A stretch of 64,000 nucleotides of DNA, from positions 2,666,001 to 2,730,000 of the forward strand of contig JAHBZQ010000001.1 in assembly GCA_019635355.1 (NCBI GenBank). The letters are read 5' to 3'. This DNA is from Rhizobacter sp. Its GTDB lineage: Bacteria > Pseudomonadota > Gammaproteobacteria > Burkholderiales > Burkholderiaceae_C. This document shows, one piece after another, positions 8,557 through 17,969 of this stretch. Positions within the stretch are counted from its first letter, which is position 1, and each line of letters starts with the position of its first letter. The translations under genes were made by a program, and so were the position numbers. The notes under the pieces are model-generated. The model saw only the letters and a list, made by a program, of their open reading frames with translations, did no database searches and was not told the origin of the DNA.

Positions 8557-10707
8557 ATGAACACCAAGAACCACCCGGGGGATTCCCACCGGCTGGCCGC
8601 CATCGCCCTGGGTGCGATGGCGGCCCTTTCGTCACTGGCCGCGCACGCGCAACCAGCCGAACAAGCGCCCGCGCCGGCCCCCGCTACCAGCGCACCGGAG
8701 GTCATCACCCTGCCCACCGTGCGCGTGAAAGCCACCGCCGAGCAGGAAAACCCGACCGGCCCGGTGAGCGGCTACAAGGCGCGCCGCGCCACCACCGCCA
8801 CCAAGACCGACACGCCGCTGAAGGACACGCCGCTGTCCGTCACCGTCCTCACGCGTGACCTCATCGTCGACCAGGGCGCCACCAACGTGCAAGACGCCCT
8901 CAACTACGCCGCCGGCGTGCGCCCCGATGCCTACGGCCTCGACTCGCGCACCGACTCCATCCGCGTGCGCGGCGGCTACCCCGACGAATACCTCGACGGC
9001 CTGCGCAAGAACTTCGACTGGTACACCAGCAACGCGCGCACCGAGCCTTTCACGCTCGAGCGCATCGAGCTGCTGCGCGGCCCCGCGGCCATGCTCTACG
9101 GGCAAGGCACGGTGGGCGGCGTGGTCAACATGGTCAGCAAACGCCCGCAGGCCGAAGCGCAAGGCGAGATCGGCGTGCAACTCGGCAGCTGGAACCGCAA
9201 GCAGGTGCAGGCCGACGTCACGGGCCCGCTCACCGCAAGCGGCGAGTGGCTCTACCGCGTGATCGCCGTCGGCCGCGAGGCTGACACGCAGGTCGACCAC
9301 GTGCGCGACGACCGCCGCCTCTTCGCGCCCAGCATCACCTGGAAGCCGAGCGCCGCCACCGCCCTCACCCTGCAGGCGCTCTCGCAACGCGACCGCACCG
9401 GCTCCACCTCGCAGTTCTTCCCCTGGGCCGGCACCCTCGCGCCGAACCCCAACGGGCCGATTCCGACGAATCGCTTCATCGGCGACCCCGGCTGGGACCG
9501 CTACAACACCGACCGCGACTTCCTCGGCTACCTCTTCGAGCACAAGTTCAGCGAGACGCTCGCGCTGCGCCAGAACCTGCGCTACACGAAGACCGACGTC
9601 GACTACCGCTCGCTCTACGGCGACTCGTTCAGCACCCCAGGCGGCTGGAATGCCGACCCGATCAACCAGCGCCTGCTCGGCCGCTACGCCTACGGCAACC
9701 TCAACCGCACCAAGCTCTTCACCGTCGACCAGAACCTGCTCGCCAAGTTCGACACCGGCTCCGTGCAGCACGAGCTGCTCGCCGGCCTCGACCTCGCCCG
9801 CTACCGCAAACGCAGTGCGAGCGCTTTCGAAGACTCGTCGACGGTGCCGCTGATCGACGTCTACAACCCGGTGTACCCGGCCTACACGCCTCCGGCCTTC
9901 GGCCCCGAGGCGAAGTCGACCCAGGCGCAGGTCGGCCTCTACCTGCAAGACCAGCTGCGCTTCGCCCGCGACTGGCTCGTCACCCTCGGCCTGCGCCATG
10001 ACCGCGCGCGCAACCAGACCGAGGGGGCGGCCACCGAGCGCCACCAGGCCACGACCAAGCGCGTGGGCCTGCTGTACTCGGCGCCGATGGGTGTGTCGCC
10101 CTACGTGAGCTACAGCGAATCGTTCACACCGCAGGCCAACCGGGGATCGGTGAGCTTCAAGCCCCTCACGGGCAAGCAGTGGGAAGTGGGCGTGAAGGTC
10201 GAGCCCACCAATCACCTGAAGCTCAACGTCGTCGCTTTCGATGTGCGCGAAGTCAACCAGATCGAAGAGCCCACGCCTGGCACGTTCAACCAGCTCGGCG
10301 AGACGCAAGCGAGCGGCTTCGAACTCGACCTGACCGCCGCCCTGTCGCGCAGCGTCGACCTGATCGGCAGCTACACCTACACCGACCTCGACGTGAAGCT
10401 CGAGCAGATGCCACGCCACCAGTCCTCGGTGTGGGGCAAGTGGAAGCTGGCCTCGCTGGGCATGCAGGGCCTCTCGCTGGGCGCTGGTGTTCGCTACCTG
10501 TCGGACTACCGCGATGGCGGCGCCCCCACCGTGCCGTCGCTCGCCCTCGTCGACGCCATGATCGCGTGGGAACACACCCACTGGCGGGCCGCGCTCAACG
10601 TCAGCAACCTCACCGACAAGGTCTACTGGGCCAGCTGCGGCTCGCGCGGCGACTGCTGGGCCGGTGCACGCCGCAACGTGGTGGGCACCGTGAGCTACCG
10701 CTGGTGA
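8557..10707 (+). CDS. TonB-dependent siderophore receptor
   Basis: An outer-membrane beta-barrel that imports ferric siderophores using TonB energy, 716 residues. A signal peptide (about 1-31, ending AHAQ) is followed by a low-complexity Ala/Pro linker, a plug domain (about 75-200; LKDTPLSVTVLTRDLI, ERIELLRGPAAMLYG, GTVGGVVNMVSKRP) and a barrel ending in a terminal Trp, as usual for outer-membrane insertion. The family is that of FhuE/FpvA/FoxA; the exact siderophore cannot be read. It is probably co-transcribed with the flanking genes under iron control. Confidence 0.95.
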   Translation: MNTKNHPGDSHRLAAIALGAMAALSSLAAHAQPAEQAPAPAPATSAPEVITLPTVRVKATAEQENPTGPVSGYKARRATTATKTDTPLKDTPLSVTVLTRDLIVDQGATNVQDALNYAAGVRPDAYGLDSRTDSIRVRGGYPDEYLDGLRKNFDWYTSNARTEPFTLERIELLRGPAAMLYGQGTVGGVVNMVSKRPQAEAQGEIGVQLGSWNRKQVQADVTGPLTASGEWLYRVIAVGREADTQVDHVRDDRRLFAPSITWKPSAATALTLQALSQRDRTGSTSQFFPWAGTLAPNPNGPIPTNRFIGDPGWDRYNTDRDFLGYLFEHKFSETLALRQNLRYTKTDVDYRSLYGDSFSTPGGWNADPINQRLLGRYAYGNLNRTKLFTVDQNLLAKFDTGSVQHELLAGLDLARYRKRSASAFEDSSTVPLIDVYNPVYPAYTPPAFGPEAKSTQAQVGLYLQDQLRFARDWLVTLGLRHDRARNQTEGAATERHQATTKRVGLLYSAPMGVSPYVSYSESFTPQANRGSVSFKPLTGKQWEVGVKVEPTNHLKLNVVAFDVREVNQIEEPTPGTFNQLGETQASGFELDLTAALSRSVDLIGSYTYTDLDVKLEQMPRHQSSVWGKWKLASLGMQGLSLGAGVRYLSDYRDGGAPTVPSLALVDAMIAWEHTHWRAALNVSNLTDKVYWASCGSRGDCWAGARRNVVGTVSYRW

Positions 10708-10715
10708 GCGTGACC

Positions 10716-11933
10716 ATGCGGCCACTGCTCGTCACCCTCCACCGCTGGTTCGGCCTCGCCACCGCGGCCTTCCTTTTCATCGCCGGGGCCACCGGCGCCG
10801 TGATCTCGTGGGACCACGAACTCGACGCCTGGCTCAACCCGCAGCTCTACGAGGCGCGCAGCACGAGCGGCACGCCCTTGGCACCGCTCGAACTCGCACG
10901 CCGCGTGGAAGCGGCCGACCCGCGCGTGCGGGTGAGCTTCATGCCGCTTTCCATCGAGCCCGGCCACGCGTTCGTGGCGTCTGTGCAGCCGCGCGTGAAC
11001 CCCGCCACCGGCAAGCTCTTCGAGCCCGGCTACAACCAGGTCGCGCTCGACCCGGTGACGGGCGAGGTGCAGGGCCGGCGCGAGTGGGGCAAGGTGTCGC
11101 TCACCCGCGAGAACCTGCTCCCGTTTCTCTACAAGCTGCACTACAGCCTGCACATTCCCGACGGCTTCGGCGTCGAGCTGGGCATCCTCTTCATGGGCAT
11201 CGTCGCCATCGTGTGGGTGATCGACACACTGGTGGCGCTGTGGATCTCGTTCCCCAACTGGCGCGCCTGGCGGCGCTCGTTCGCGTTTCGCCTCCGGGGC
11301 GGCGGCCACAAGCTCACGTTCGACCTGCACCGCTCGGGCGGCATGTGGGTCTATGGGCTGGTGCTGATGCTGGCCATCACCTCGGTGGGCATGAACCTCG
11401 GCAACCAGGTGATGCGGCCGGTGGTGTCGTGGTTCTCCACGCTCACGCCTTCGCCGTTTGCCAGTCGCACGCCGGCGCCGCCCGATCAGCCCATCGTGCC
11501 GGTGGTGGCGATCCCGCAGGTGATCGAGCAGGCGCGCGCCGAAGCGCAACGGCGGGGCTGGCAGGCGCCGGCCGGTGGGGTGTTCGTCTCGGCCGATTTC
11601 GGCATCGTCGGCGTCGGCTTCTACGAAGGTGACAACAGCCACGGCGACGGTGGCCTCGGCAACCCCTGGCTCTACTACGACGCGCGCAGCGGCGCCTACG
11701 CCGGCGACAACGTGCCCGGCACCGGCACGGCCGGCGACATCTTCATGCAGAGCCTCTTCCCGCTGCACTCGGGCCGCATCCTCGGGGTGACGGGGCGTGC
11801 ATTGATGTCGTTCATGGGGGTCGTGATCGCCACGCTCAGCGTGACGGGCGTGCTGATCTGGGCGCGCAAGCGCAAGGCACGCGCTCGCGCGAGCGCACCG
11901 GCGCTTCAGCCACGCCCGGCGCCGGCCATGTAG
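10716..11933 (+). CDS. PepSY-associated inner-membrane protein
   Basis: A 405-residue PepSY_TM protein with four main membrane segments: HRWFGLATAAFLFIAGATGAV near the N-terminus, two in the middle, and LMSFMGVVIATLSVTGVLIWA near the C-terminus before a basic tail. Such proteins accompany siderophore receptors and are candidate cytoplasmic-membrane ferric-siderophore reductases. I chose ATG 10716; a GTG at 10704 overlaps the receptor stop (GTGA) and would add four residues. Its 3' end overlaps the convergent UdgX gene by 28 bases. Confidence 0.92.
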   Translation: MRPLLVTLHRWFGLATAAFLFIAGATGAVISWDHELDAWLNPQLYEARSTSGTPLAPLELARRVEAADPRVRVSFMPLSIEPGHAFVASVQPRVNPATGKLFEPGYNQVALDPVTGEVQGRREWGKVSLTRENLLPFLYKLHYSLHIPDGFGVELGILFMGIVAIVWVIDTLVALWISFPNWRAWRRSFAFRLRGGGHKLTFDLHRSGGMWVYGLVLMLAITSVGMNLGNQVMRPVVSWFSTLTPSPFASRTPAPPDQPIVPVVAIPQVIEQARAEAQRRGWQAPAGGVFVSADFGIVGVGFYEGDNSHGDGGLGNPWLYYDARSGAYAGDNVPGTGTAGDIFMQSLFPLHSGRILGVTGRALMSFMGVVIATLSVTGVLIWARKRKARARASAPALQPRPAPAM

Positions 11934-13378
11934 CGCGCGGCCTGCGACAGGTCAGCCAGCCACTCGCGGTAGGCCTCGTCGCGCTGCGCCGGGTCGCCGC
12001 GCAGCAGCGCCGAGGGGTGCACCGTCACCAGCACCGGAAGCGAGTGCTGGCCGGTGAGCCAGGTGCCGCGTGCTTTCAGCACCGGCACCGCGTGGCCGAT
12101 CAGCGAGCGGGTGGCGGTGGCGCCGAGCGCGATCAGCGCCTGCGGTTTCACCTGCTCGATCTCGCTTTCCAGCCAGTGCAGGCAGGCCTCGGCCTCGCGC
12201 TGCGTGGGCGTCTTGTGGATGCGCCGCTGGCCGCGCAGCTCGTACTTGAAGTGCTTCACCGCGTTGGTGACGTAGAGCTGGGTGCGGTCCCAGCCGAGGT
12301 CTTCGAGGGCCTTGTCGAAGAGGTGCCCCGCCGGGCCGACGAAGGGCCGGCCTTGCAGGTCTTCCTTGTCGCCCGGCTGCTCGCCCACCACCATCAGCCG
12401 CGCCGTCACCGGCCCTTCGCCGAACACCGACTGCGTGGCGTGCTCGCCGATCGGGCACTCGCGGCAACGGTCGGTCGCCATGCGCAGCGCGGCGAGCGCT
12501 TTCTGCGGGTCGTTCGGCAAGGGTTTCGATGCAGCGCTGCGGCTCACGGGTTCCTCCATCGCCAGCAAGGCGATGCGCCGCTTCGGCACGGTGGCCGGCG
12601 CATCGACCATGCGACCGGTGCGCGGCAAGGCATGTGCCGTGAGCTCCGAGATCAGCTCGGCCTCGGGCAGGTTGCGCCAGTAGCGGCGCGGCATCTCCTT
12701 GCGCATCTGGTCGAGCTTCAGGCGCGCGGGGTTGAAGATGTGGCGGTAATAGGTGAGCCACAGCGCCTCGCCCGCATCGGACGAAGGCGCATCGCTGCGC
12801 GCCGCGCCGGGGCCGAAGGTGAGCGAGCTGCCATCCCACCGCACGCTGCGCCTGGGCGTGAGGATGGCCCAGCGCATGTGGGTGAAGCGGCGCATGAAGA
12901 AGGGCGCGTTGGCTTCGACGATGTGGTGCTCGGGCTCGAACCACGCCACGTGCAGCGGCTCGGGCAAGCCGTCGTGCACGGGGCGGAAGCGCACGAAGGC
13001 GCGCATCTTGTGGAGGTCGCGCCCGACGGCCTTGGCCATCGCCTGCGCGCGCAGCCGGTCGGCGTCGAGCGGGTCGTGGCGCAGCGCGGGCTCGTGCTGC
13101 AGGCGCCACAAGAGCCGGTACATCAAGGCGAAGCGCGAAGGGTCGCGGTGCAGGCGCACGCGCTCGCACAGGTCGACGAAGGCGGCAGGCACGGTGGTGG
13201 TGGCTTCTGCAGAGCCGGCCCATGCGTCAACCGAAGGAGTGTCGAAGAGATCGGCCTCGGTGCCGGTCGACCAGCTGGCCTCTTCCGGCGGCACGCCCTG
13301 CGCGATCAGTCGTCGCGCCGCAGCGCGAAAGCCATCCCAATCGATCTCGCCTTCGAGGGCGATGCGGACTGTCGACAT
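11906..13378 (-). CDS. TIGR03915 domain fused to a UdgX uracil-DNA crosslinker
   Basis: A two-domain 490-residue DNA repair protein. The N-terminal half (about 1-260) matches the TIGR03915/DUF4130 family of unknown chemistry. The C-terminal part is a family-4-like uracil-DNA glycosylase of the UdgX type: GEQPGDKEDLQGRPFVGPAG, TNAVKHFKY, then the R-loop QRRIHKTP, and VHPSALLR. In characterised UdgX the R-loop histidine bonds covalently to the uracil site; here it is His388. A CxxC pair (CRECP) and a later Cys could bind the iron-sulfur cluster. ATG 13378 is preferred over an upstream TTG; it lies 13 bases after the radical SAM gene stop. Confidence 0.92.
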   Translation of the reverse strand: MSTVRIALEGEIDWDGFRAAARRLIAQGVPPEEASWSTGTEADLFDTPSVDAWAGSAEATTTVPAAFVDLCERVRLHRDPSRFALMYRLLWRLQHEPALRHDPLDADRLRAQAMAKAVGRDLHKMRAFVRFRPVHDGLPEPLHVAWFEPEHHIVEANAPFFMRRFTHMRWAILTPRRSVRWDGSSLTFGPGAARSDAPSSDAGEALWLTYYRHIFNPARLKLDQMRKEMPRRYWRNLPEAELISELTAHALPRTGRMVDAPATVPKRRIALLAMEEPVSRSAASKPLPNDPQKALAALRMATDRCRECPIGEHATQSVFGEGPVTARLMVVGEQPGDKEDLQGRPFVGPAGHLFDKALEDLGWDRTQLYVTNAVKHFKYELRGQRRIHKTPTQREAEACLHWLESEIEQVKPQALIALGATATRSLIGHAVPVLKARGTWLTGQHSLPVLVTVHPSALLRGDPAQRDEAYREWLADLSQAARYMAGAGRG

Positions 13379-13391
13379 GGCGGCCTCGTGG

Positions 13392-14660
13392 TCACGCAAA
13401 CAACGCGGCCTGCACCTGCACGGGCGCCGGCTTCAAGGCCGCCGCCACCTGCGCATCGTCGATCACGCGCGGCTTGTGGTCAGGCAAGAGCAGGAAGGGC
13501 AAGGCCTTGCCCAGCGGCACGCTCAGGCGCTTCAGGTCGTCGCTGCGCAGCCGGCGCACGCGGCGCGCAGCCAGCACCCGTTCGACCGCCTTGGCACCGA
13601 GCCCCGGCACGCGCAGCAGCAGCTCGCGCGGAGCACGGTTGAGGTCGACCGGAAAACGCTCGCGATGCGCCAGCGCCCAGGCGAGCTTCGGGTCCACATC
13701 GAGCCGCAAGAGGCCGTCGTCGGACGCGACGATCTCCTCGTGCCCGAAGCCATAGAAGCGCATCAGCCAGTCGGCCTGGTAGAGCCGGTGCTCGCGCACC
13801 AGCGGCGGCGGCTTCAGCGGCAGCGACGAGGCGGCATCGGGGATCGGGCTGAACGCCGAGTAGTACACGCGCCGCAGGCGATACGACCCATAGAGCTGCG
13901 CGCTGGTGGCGAGGATGGCGCGGTCGTCGGCCGCATCGGCGCCCACGATCATCTGCGTGCTCTGGCCGGCCGGCGCAAAACGCTCGGCCTTCGCGCGTTT
14001 CGGCCGGCTCTTCGGCATCGACACCACGGCTTCGTCGCCTTTGGCGGCCTCTTTCGCGTCGTCGATGTGCACCCGCAGCCGGGCCATCGAGCGTTTGATC
14101 GCCGGGGCGTCTTTTTCGGGCGCGAGCGTGGCAAGGCCCGTCTCGGTGGGCAGCTCGATGTTGATGCTCAGCCGGTCGGCATAACGCCCGGCGCGGGCGA
14201 GCAGCTCGGGCGCCGCATCGGGGATCGTCTTCAGGTGGATGTAGCCGCGAAAGTCATGCTCTTCGCGCAGCACGCGCGCCACCTCGACCACCTGCTCCAT
14301 CGTGTAGTCGGGGCTCTGGATGATCCCGGAGCTGAGGAAGAGGCCCTCGATGCAGTTGCGGCGGTAGAAGTCGAGCGTGAGCTGCACCACTTCGTCGACG
14401 CTGAAACGTGCGCGCGGCACGTTGCTCGTGACGCGGTTGACGCAATAGAGGCAGTCGTACTGGCAGAAGTTGGTGAGCAGGATCTTCAGCAGCGAGATGC
14501 AGCGCCCGTCGGGCGCGTAGCTGTGGCAGATGCCCATGCCCTCGGTGGAGCCGAGGCCACGCCCACCCAGCGAATCTCGCCGCTCGGTGCCACTGGAGGC
14601 ACACGAGGCGTCGTACTTGGCGGCGTCGGCAAGGATGGCGAGCTTCCCTTGGATGTTCAC
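13392..14660 (-). CDS. Putative DNA modification/repair radical SAM protein
   Basis: A 422-residue radical SAM protein of the TIGR03916 type. The iron-sulfur motif CQYDCLYC (Cx3Cx2C) lies near residue 55, and the C-terminal part contains a helix-hairpin-helix-like stretch (LLLRVPGLGAKAVERVLAARR, about 340-360) typical of DNA binding. The family almost always neighbours the UdgX/TIGR03915 gene, as here. The start is GTG 14660, which gives the family N-terminus KLAILADAAKYDASCASSG; its first base is the last base of a perfect LexA box, leaving no room for a ribosome-binding site. The substrate is unknown. Confidence 0.92.
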   Translation of the reverse strand: MNIQGKLAILADAAKYDASCASSGTERRDSLGGRGLGSTEGMGICHSYAPDGRCISLLKILLTNFCQYDCLYCVNRVTSNVPRARFSVDEVVQLTLDFYRRNCIEGLFLSSGIIQSPDYTMEQVVEVARVLREEHDFRGYIHLKTIPDAAPELLARAGRYADRLSINIELPTETGLATLAPEKDAPAIKRSMARLRVHIDDAKEAAKGDEAVVSMPKSRPKRAKAERFAPAGQSTQMIVGADAADDRAILATSAQLYGSYRLRRVYYSAFSPIPDAASSLPLKPPPLVREHRLYQADWLMRFYGFGHEEIVASDDGLLRLDVDPKLAWALAHRERFPVDLNRAPRELLLRVPGLGAKAVERVLAARRVRRLRSDDLKRLSVPLGKALPFLLLPDHKPRVIDDAQVAAALKPAPVQVQAALFA

Positions 14661-14675
14661 TGTACAAATATACAG
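14660..14675 (-). promoter_or_regulatory. Perfect LexA (SOS) box
   Basis: CTGTACAAATATACAG fits CTGT-N8-ACAG exactly. Read on the minus strand it contains TATATT, a likely -10, and ends on the first base of the radical SAM gene's GTG start codon. LexA bound here would block the promoter of the radical SAM-UdgX unit, so the unit is probably induced by DNA damage and its mRNA is probably leaderless. No convincing -35 is visible. Confidence 0.85.
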
Positions 14676-14706
14676 TGATCCACCCTTGGCGCCGGCTGAA
14701 TGCCGC

Positions 14707-16200
<1,494 letters not shown>

Positions 16201-16205
16201 TTGGT

Positions 16206-16963
16206 TTCCTCACTGCGTGGCGGCATGCCGGGTCTCGCCCCGGCGGGCGAGTTACTTCTTTTGCTTCGCCAAAAGAAGTAACCAAGAAAAGGCGACCCGA
16301 CGGTGGCGGTCCGGCCGAAGGCCGGACTGCTCTGCGGTGCTCGGGTTTGAGGGGCCGCGCCGAACTCACTTCGCGGCCTTTGGCCGCTACGTTCAAACAG
16401 GCGGCGCGAAGTCAGTTGTTGATGCGCGCTGGCGCGCGCGCCCCTCAAGCCCTGCGCTCCTCGACGCCACCCACGGGACGCGGTGCGATACGGCTCGCTT
16501 CGCATCGCCTTACTCCCCTCCCATACCGTTCGGGCTGAGCTTGTCGAAGCCAGCGCGTGGCACGGGCCCTTCGACAAGCTCAGGGCGAACGGAAAGGATG
16601 ATCCAGCACGAGGCGAAGCGGGCGAGGGTATCCCGGGACCCTTGAGAGCCGTCGAGCAGCGCAGGGCTTTGGGGCTGCGCGCGTCAGCGCGCTTCGTGAA
16701 CTGACTTCGCGCCGCCTGTTTGAACGTAGCGAGCGCAGCTCGCGAAGTGAGTTCGGCGCGAGCCCCAAAGTCCGAGCAGCGCAGAGCAGTCGGCCCTAGG
16801 CCGACCGGCGAACGGGGGGCCCTTTCTTTTGCCTTCTTTTCTTTGGGCAAGCAAAGCTCGCGAAGCGGGGATCTGCTCACTTTGCGAAGCAAAGTTATGC
16901 AGATACCAAAAGAAGGTCGCCCGCCGGGGCGAAATCCCGGCAACCCGCCACGCAGTGAAAAAC
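16206..16963. repeat. Composite large inverted repeat filling the glpR-glpK gap
   Basis: The gap of 763 bases holds no credible gene. Its ends are inverted copies: TCACTGCGTGGCGG near 16210 and CCGCCACGCAGTGA near 16945, followed inward by CGCCCCGGCGGGCGA and its complement. Similarity runs inward through arms of roughly 250-300 bases (about 16206-16480 and 16650-16963), including matching CGCGAAGT-rich blocks. The left arm carries TTGCTTCGCCAAAAGAAGTAA, a sequence type repeated in many Burkholderiales. The centre carries a smaller palindrome pair annotated separately. Confidence 0.8.
16526..16592. repeat. Palindromic repeat pair, copy A (core TTCGACAAGCTCAG)
   Basis: CCGTTCGGGCTGAGCTTGTCGAAGCC (split here: CCGTTCGGGC, then TGAGCTTGTCGAAGCC) occupies 16526-16551, and its near inverted copy occupies 16567-16592. 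It resembles a REP/BIME-type unit and sits at the centre of the larger inverted repeat. The same element recurs at 20298, 23679 and 49816. Confidence 0.85.
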
Positions 16964-17728
16964 TCAAGAAGCCACTTCGCACTGCACACCAGCCTCAGCC
17001 AAGAGCGAAGGAAACGGCTCCGGCGGCGCCTCATCCGTGAACAACATATCGACCTCGTCGAGCCCAGCAAGCTTCACCATCGCCGGCCGATTGAACTTCG
17101 AATGGTCCGCCGCCAGCCACACCTGCCGAGAGTGCTCGATGATCGCCCGCGCCACCTTCACCTCGCGATAGTCGAAATCGCGCAAGGTCCCGTCATCCTC
17201 GATGCCCGAGATCCCGATCAACCCGATGTCCACCTTGAACTGCGAGATGAAGTCGACGGTCACCTCCCCCACGATCCCGCGATCCCGCGACCGCACCACC
17301 CCACCCGCCACGATCACCTCGCACGCCGGGTTGTCCGACAGGATCGCCGCCACATTGAGGTTGTTGGTGATGACCCGCAAGCCCTTGTGATGCAAGAGCT
17401 CGCGCGCAATCGCCTCCGTCGTCGTCCCGATGTTGATGATCAACGAGCACCCCTCCGGCACGGCGGCGGCCACCGCCCGCGCAATGCGCTGCTTCGACTG
17501 CTCGTTGAGCTGCTGCCGTTGCCGATAGGCGATGTTTTCCGTCGTCGAGGTCGGCAATCGCACACCGCCGTGGAAGCGCGCCAGCAGCCCGGCCGCCGCC
17601 AGTTGCTTCACGTCGCGCCGCACGGTCTGCAGGGTCACGCCGAACTGTTCGGCCAAGGCTTCCACGGAGACAGCACCGCGGTTGCGCACCTCCTGGATCA
17701 GGAGCGCTTGTCGGGGGTTGGGGGTCAT
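16964..17728 (-). CDS. glpR: DeoR-family glycerol regulon repressor
   Basis: A 254-residue DeoR-type repressor. The N-terminal helix-turn-helix (RQALLIQEVRNRGAVSVEAL, then FGVTLQTVRRDVKQL) is followed by the sugar-phosphate sensor domain with LIINIGTTTEAIARELL and VIVAGGVVRSRDRGIVG. In characterised systems GlpR binds glycerol 3-phosphate. ATG 17728 gives the proper family start; the frame is open a little upstream. It is divergent from glpD-glpSTPQUV with 241 bases between, where paired operator-like sequences lie, and is the likely regulator of the whole glycerol cluster. Confidence 0.93.
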   Translation of the reverse strand: MTPNPRQALLIQEVRNRGAVSVEALAEQFGVTLQTVRRDVKQLAAAGLLARFHGGVRLPTSTTENIAYRQRQQLNEQSKQRIARAVAAAVPEGCSLIINIGTTTEAIARELLHHKGLRVITNNLNVAAILSDNPACEVIVAGGVVRSRDRGIVGEVTVDFISQFKVDIGLIGISGIEDDGTLRDFDYREVKVARAIIEHSRQVWLAADHSKFNRPAMVKLAGLDEVDMLFTDEAPPEPFPSLLAEAGVQCEVAS

Positions 17729-17814
17729 GCGAAGCGGAATGAGGCCAAGTCTGGGGCGCGAGCGTAGCGGCACCCGCGGGGTTTCGAGTGGGTGGATGTC
17801 CGGTCTTGCGTTGC

Positions 17815-17872
17815 GTTCGTTTGTCCGCTAAAAAGAAAAAAGAGGAAAACAAACGAACACAAACCGAAAACG
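17815..17872. promoter_or_regulatory. Candidate GlpR operators between glpR and glpD
   Basis: GTTCGTTTGT at 17815-17824 and its exact inverted copy ACAAACGAAC at 17849-17858 flank an A-rich spacer, and a further related CCGAAAACG follows at 17864-17872. DeoR-family repressors bind TTCG/CGAA-containing repeats, and this is the only AT-rich patch in the gap. GlpR binding is inferred from position and motif type. Confidence 0.55.
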
Positions 17873-17969
17873 CCTGTGCGATAGTCCGCGTCTCCCTGAA
17901 GGCCGCGCGGCTTTGAATGCACTTCACGACGCAAACGGTCACCTTTTCTGATCGAACGGAGACAGCCGC

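Noticed and set aside
8632..10725. A 697-codon open frame antisense to the siderophore receptor, and similar long antisense frames across the window
   Set aside because: High-GC genes routinely leave such frames open on the opposite strand. The protein is rich in Arg, His, Ala and Gly without domains, and the sense gene has complete family motifs.
16201..16963. Open frames of up to about 260 codons in the glpR-glpK gap
   Set aside because: They are read through inverted repeats, have no ribosome-binding sites or known motifs, and have poor codon patterns.
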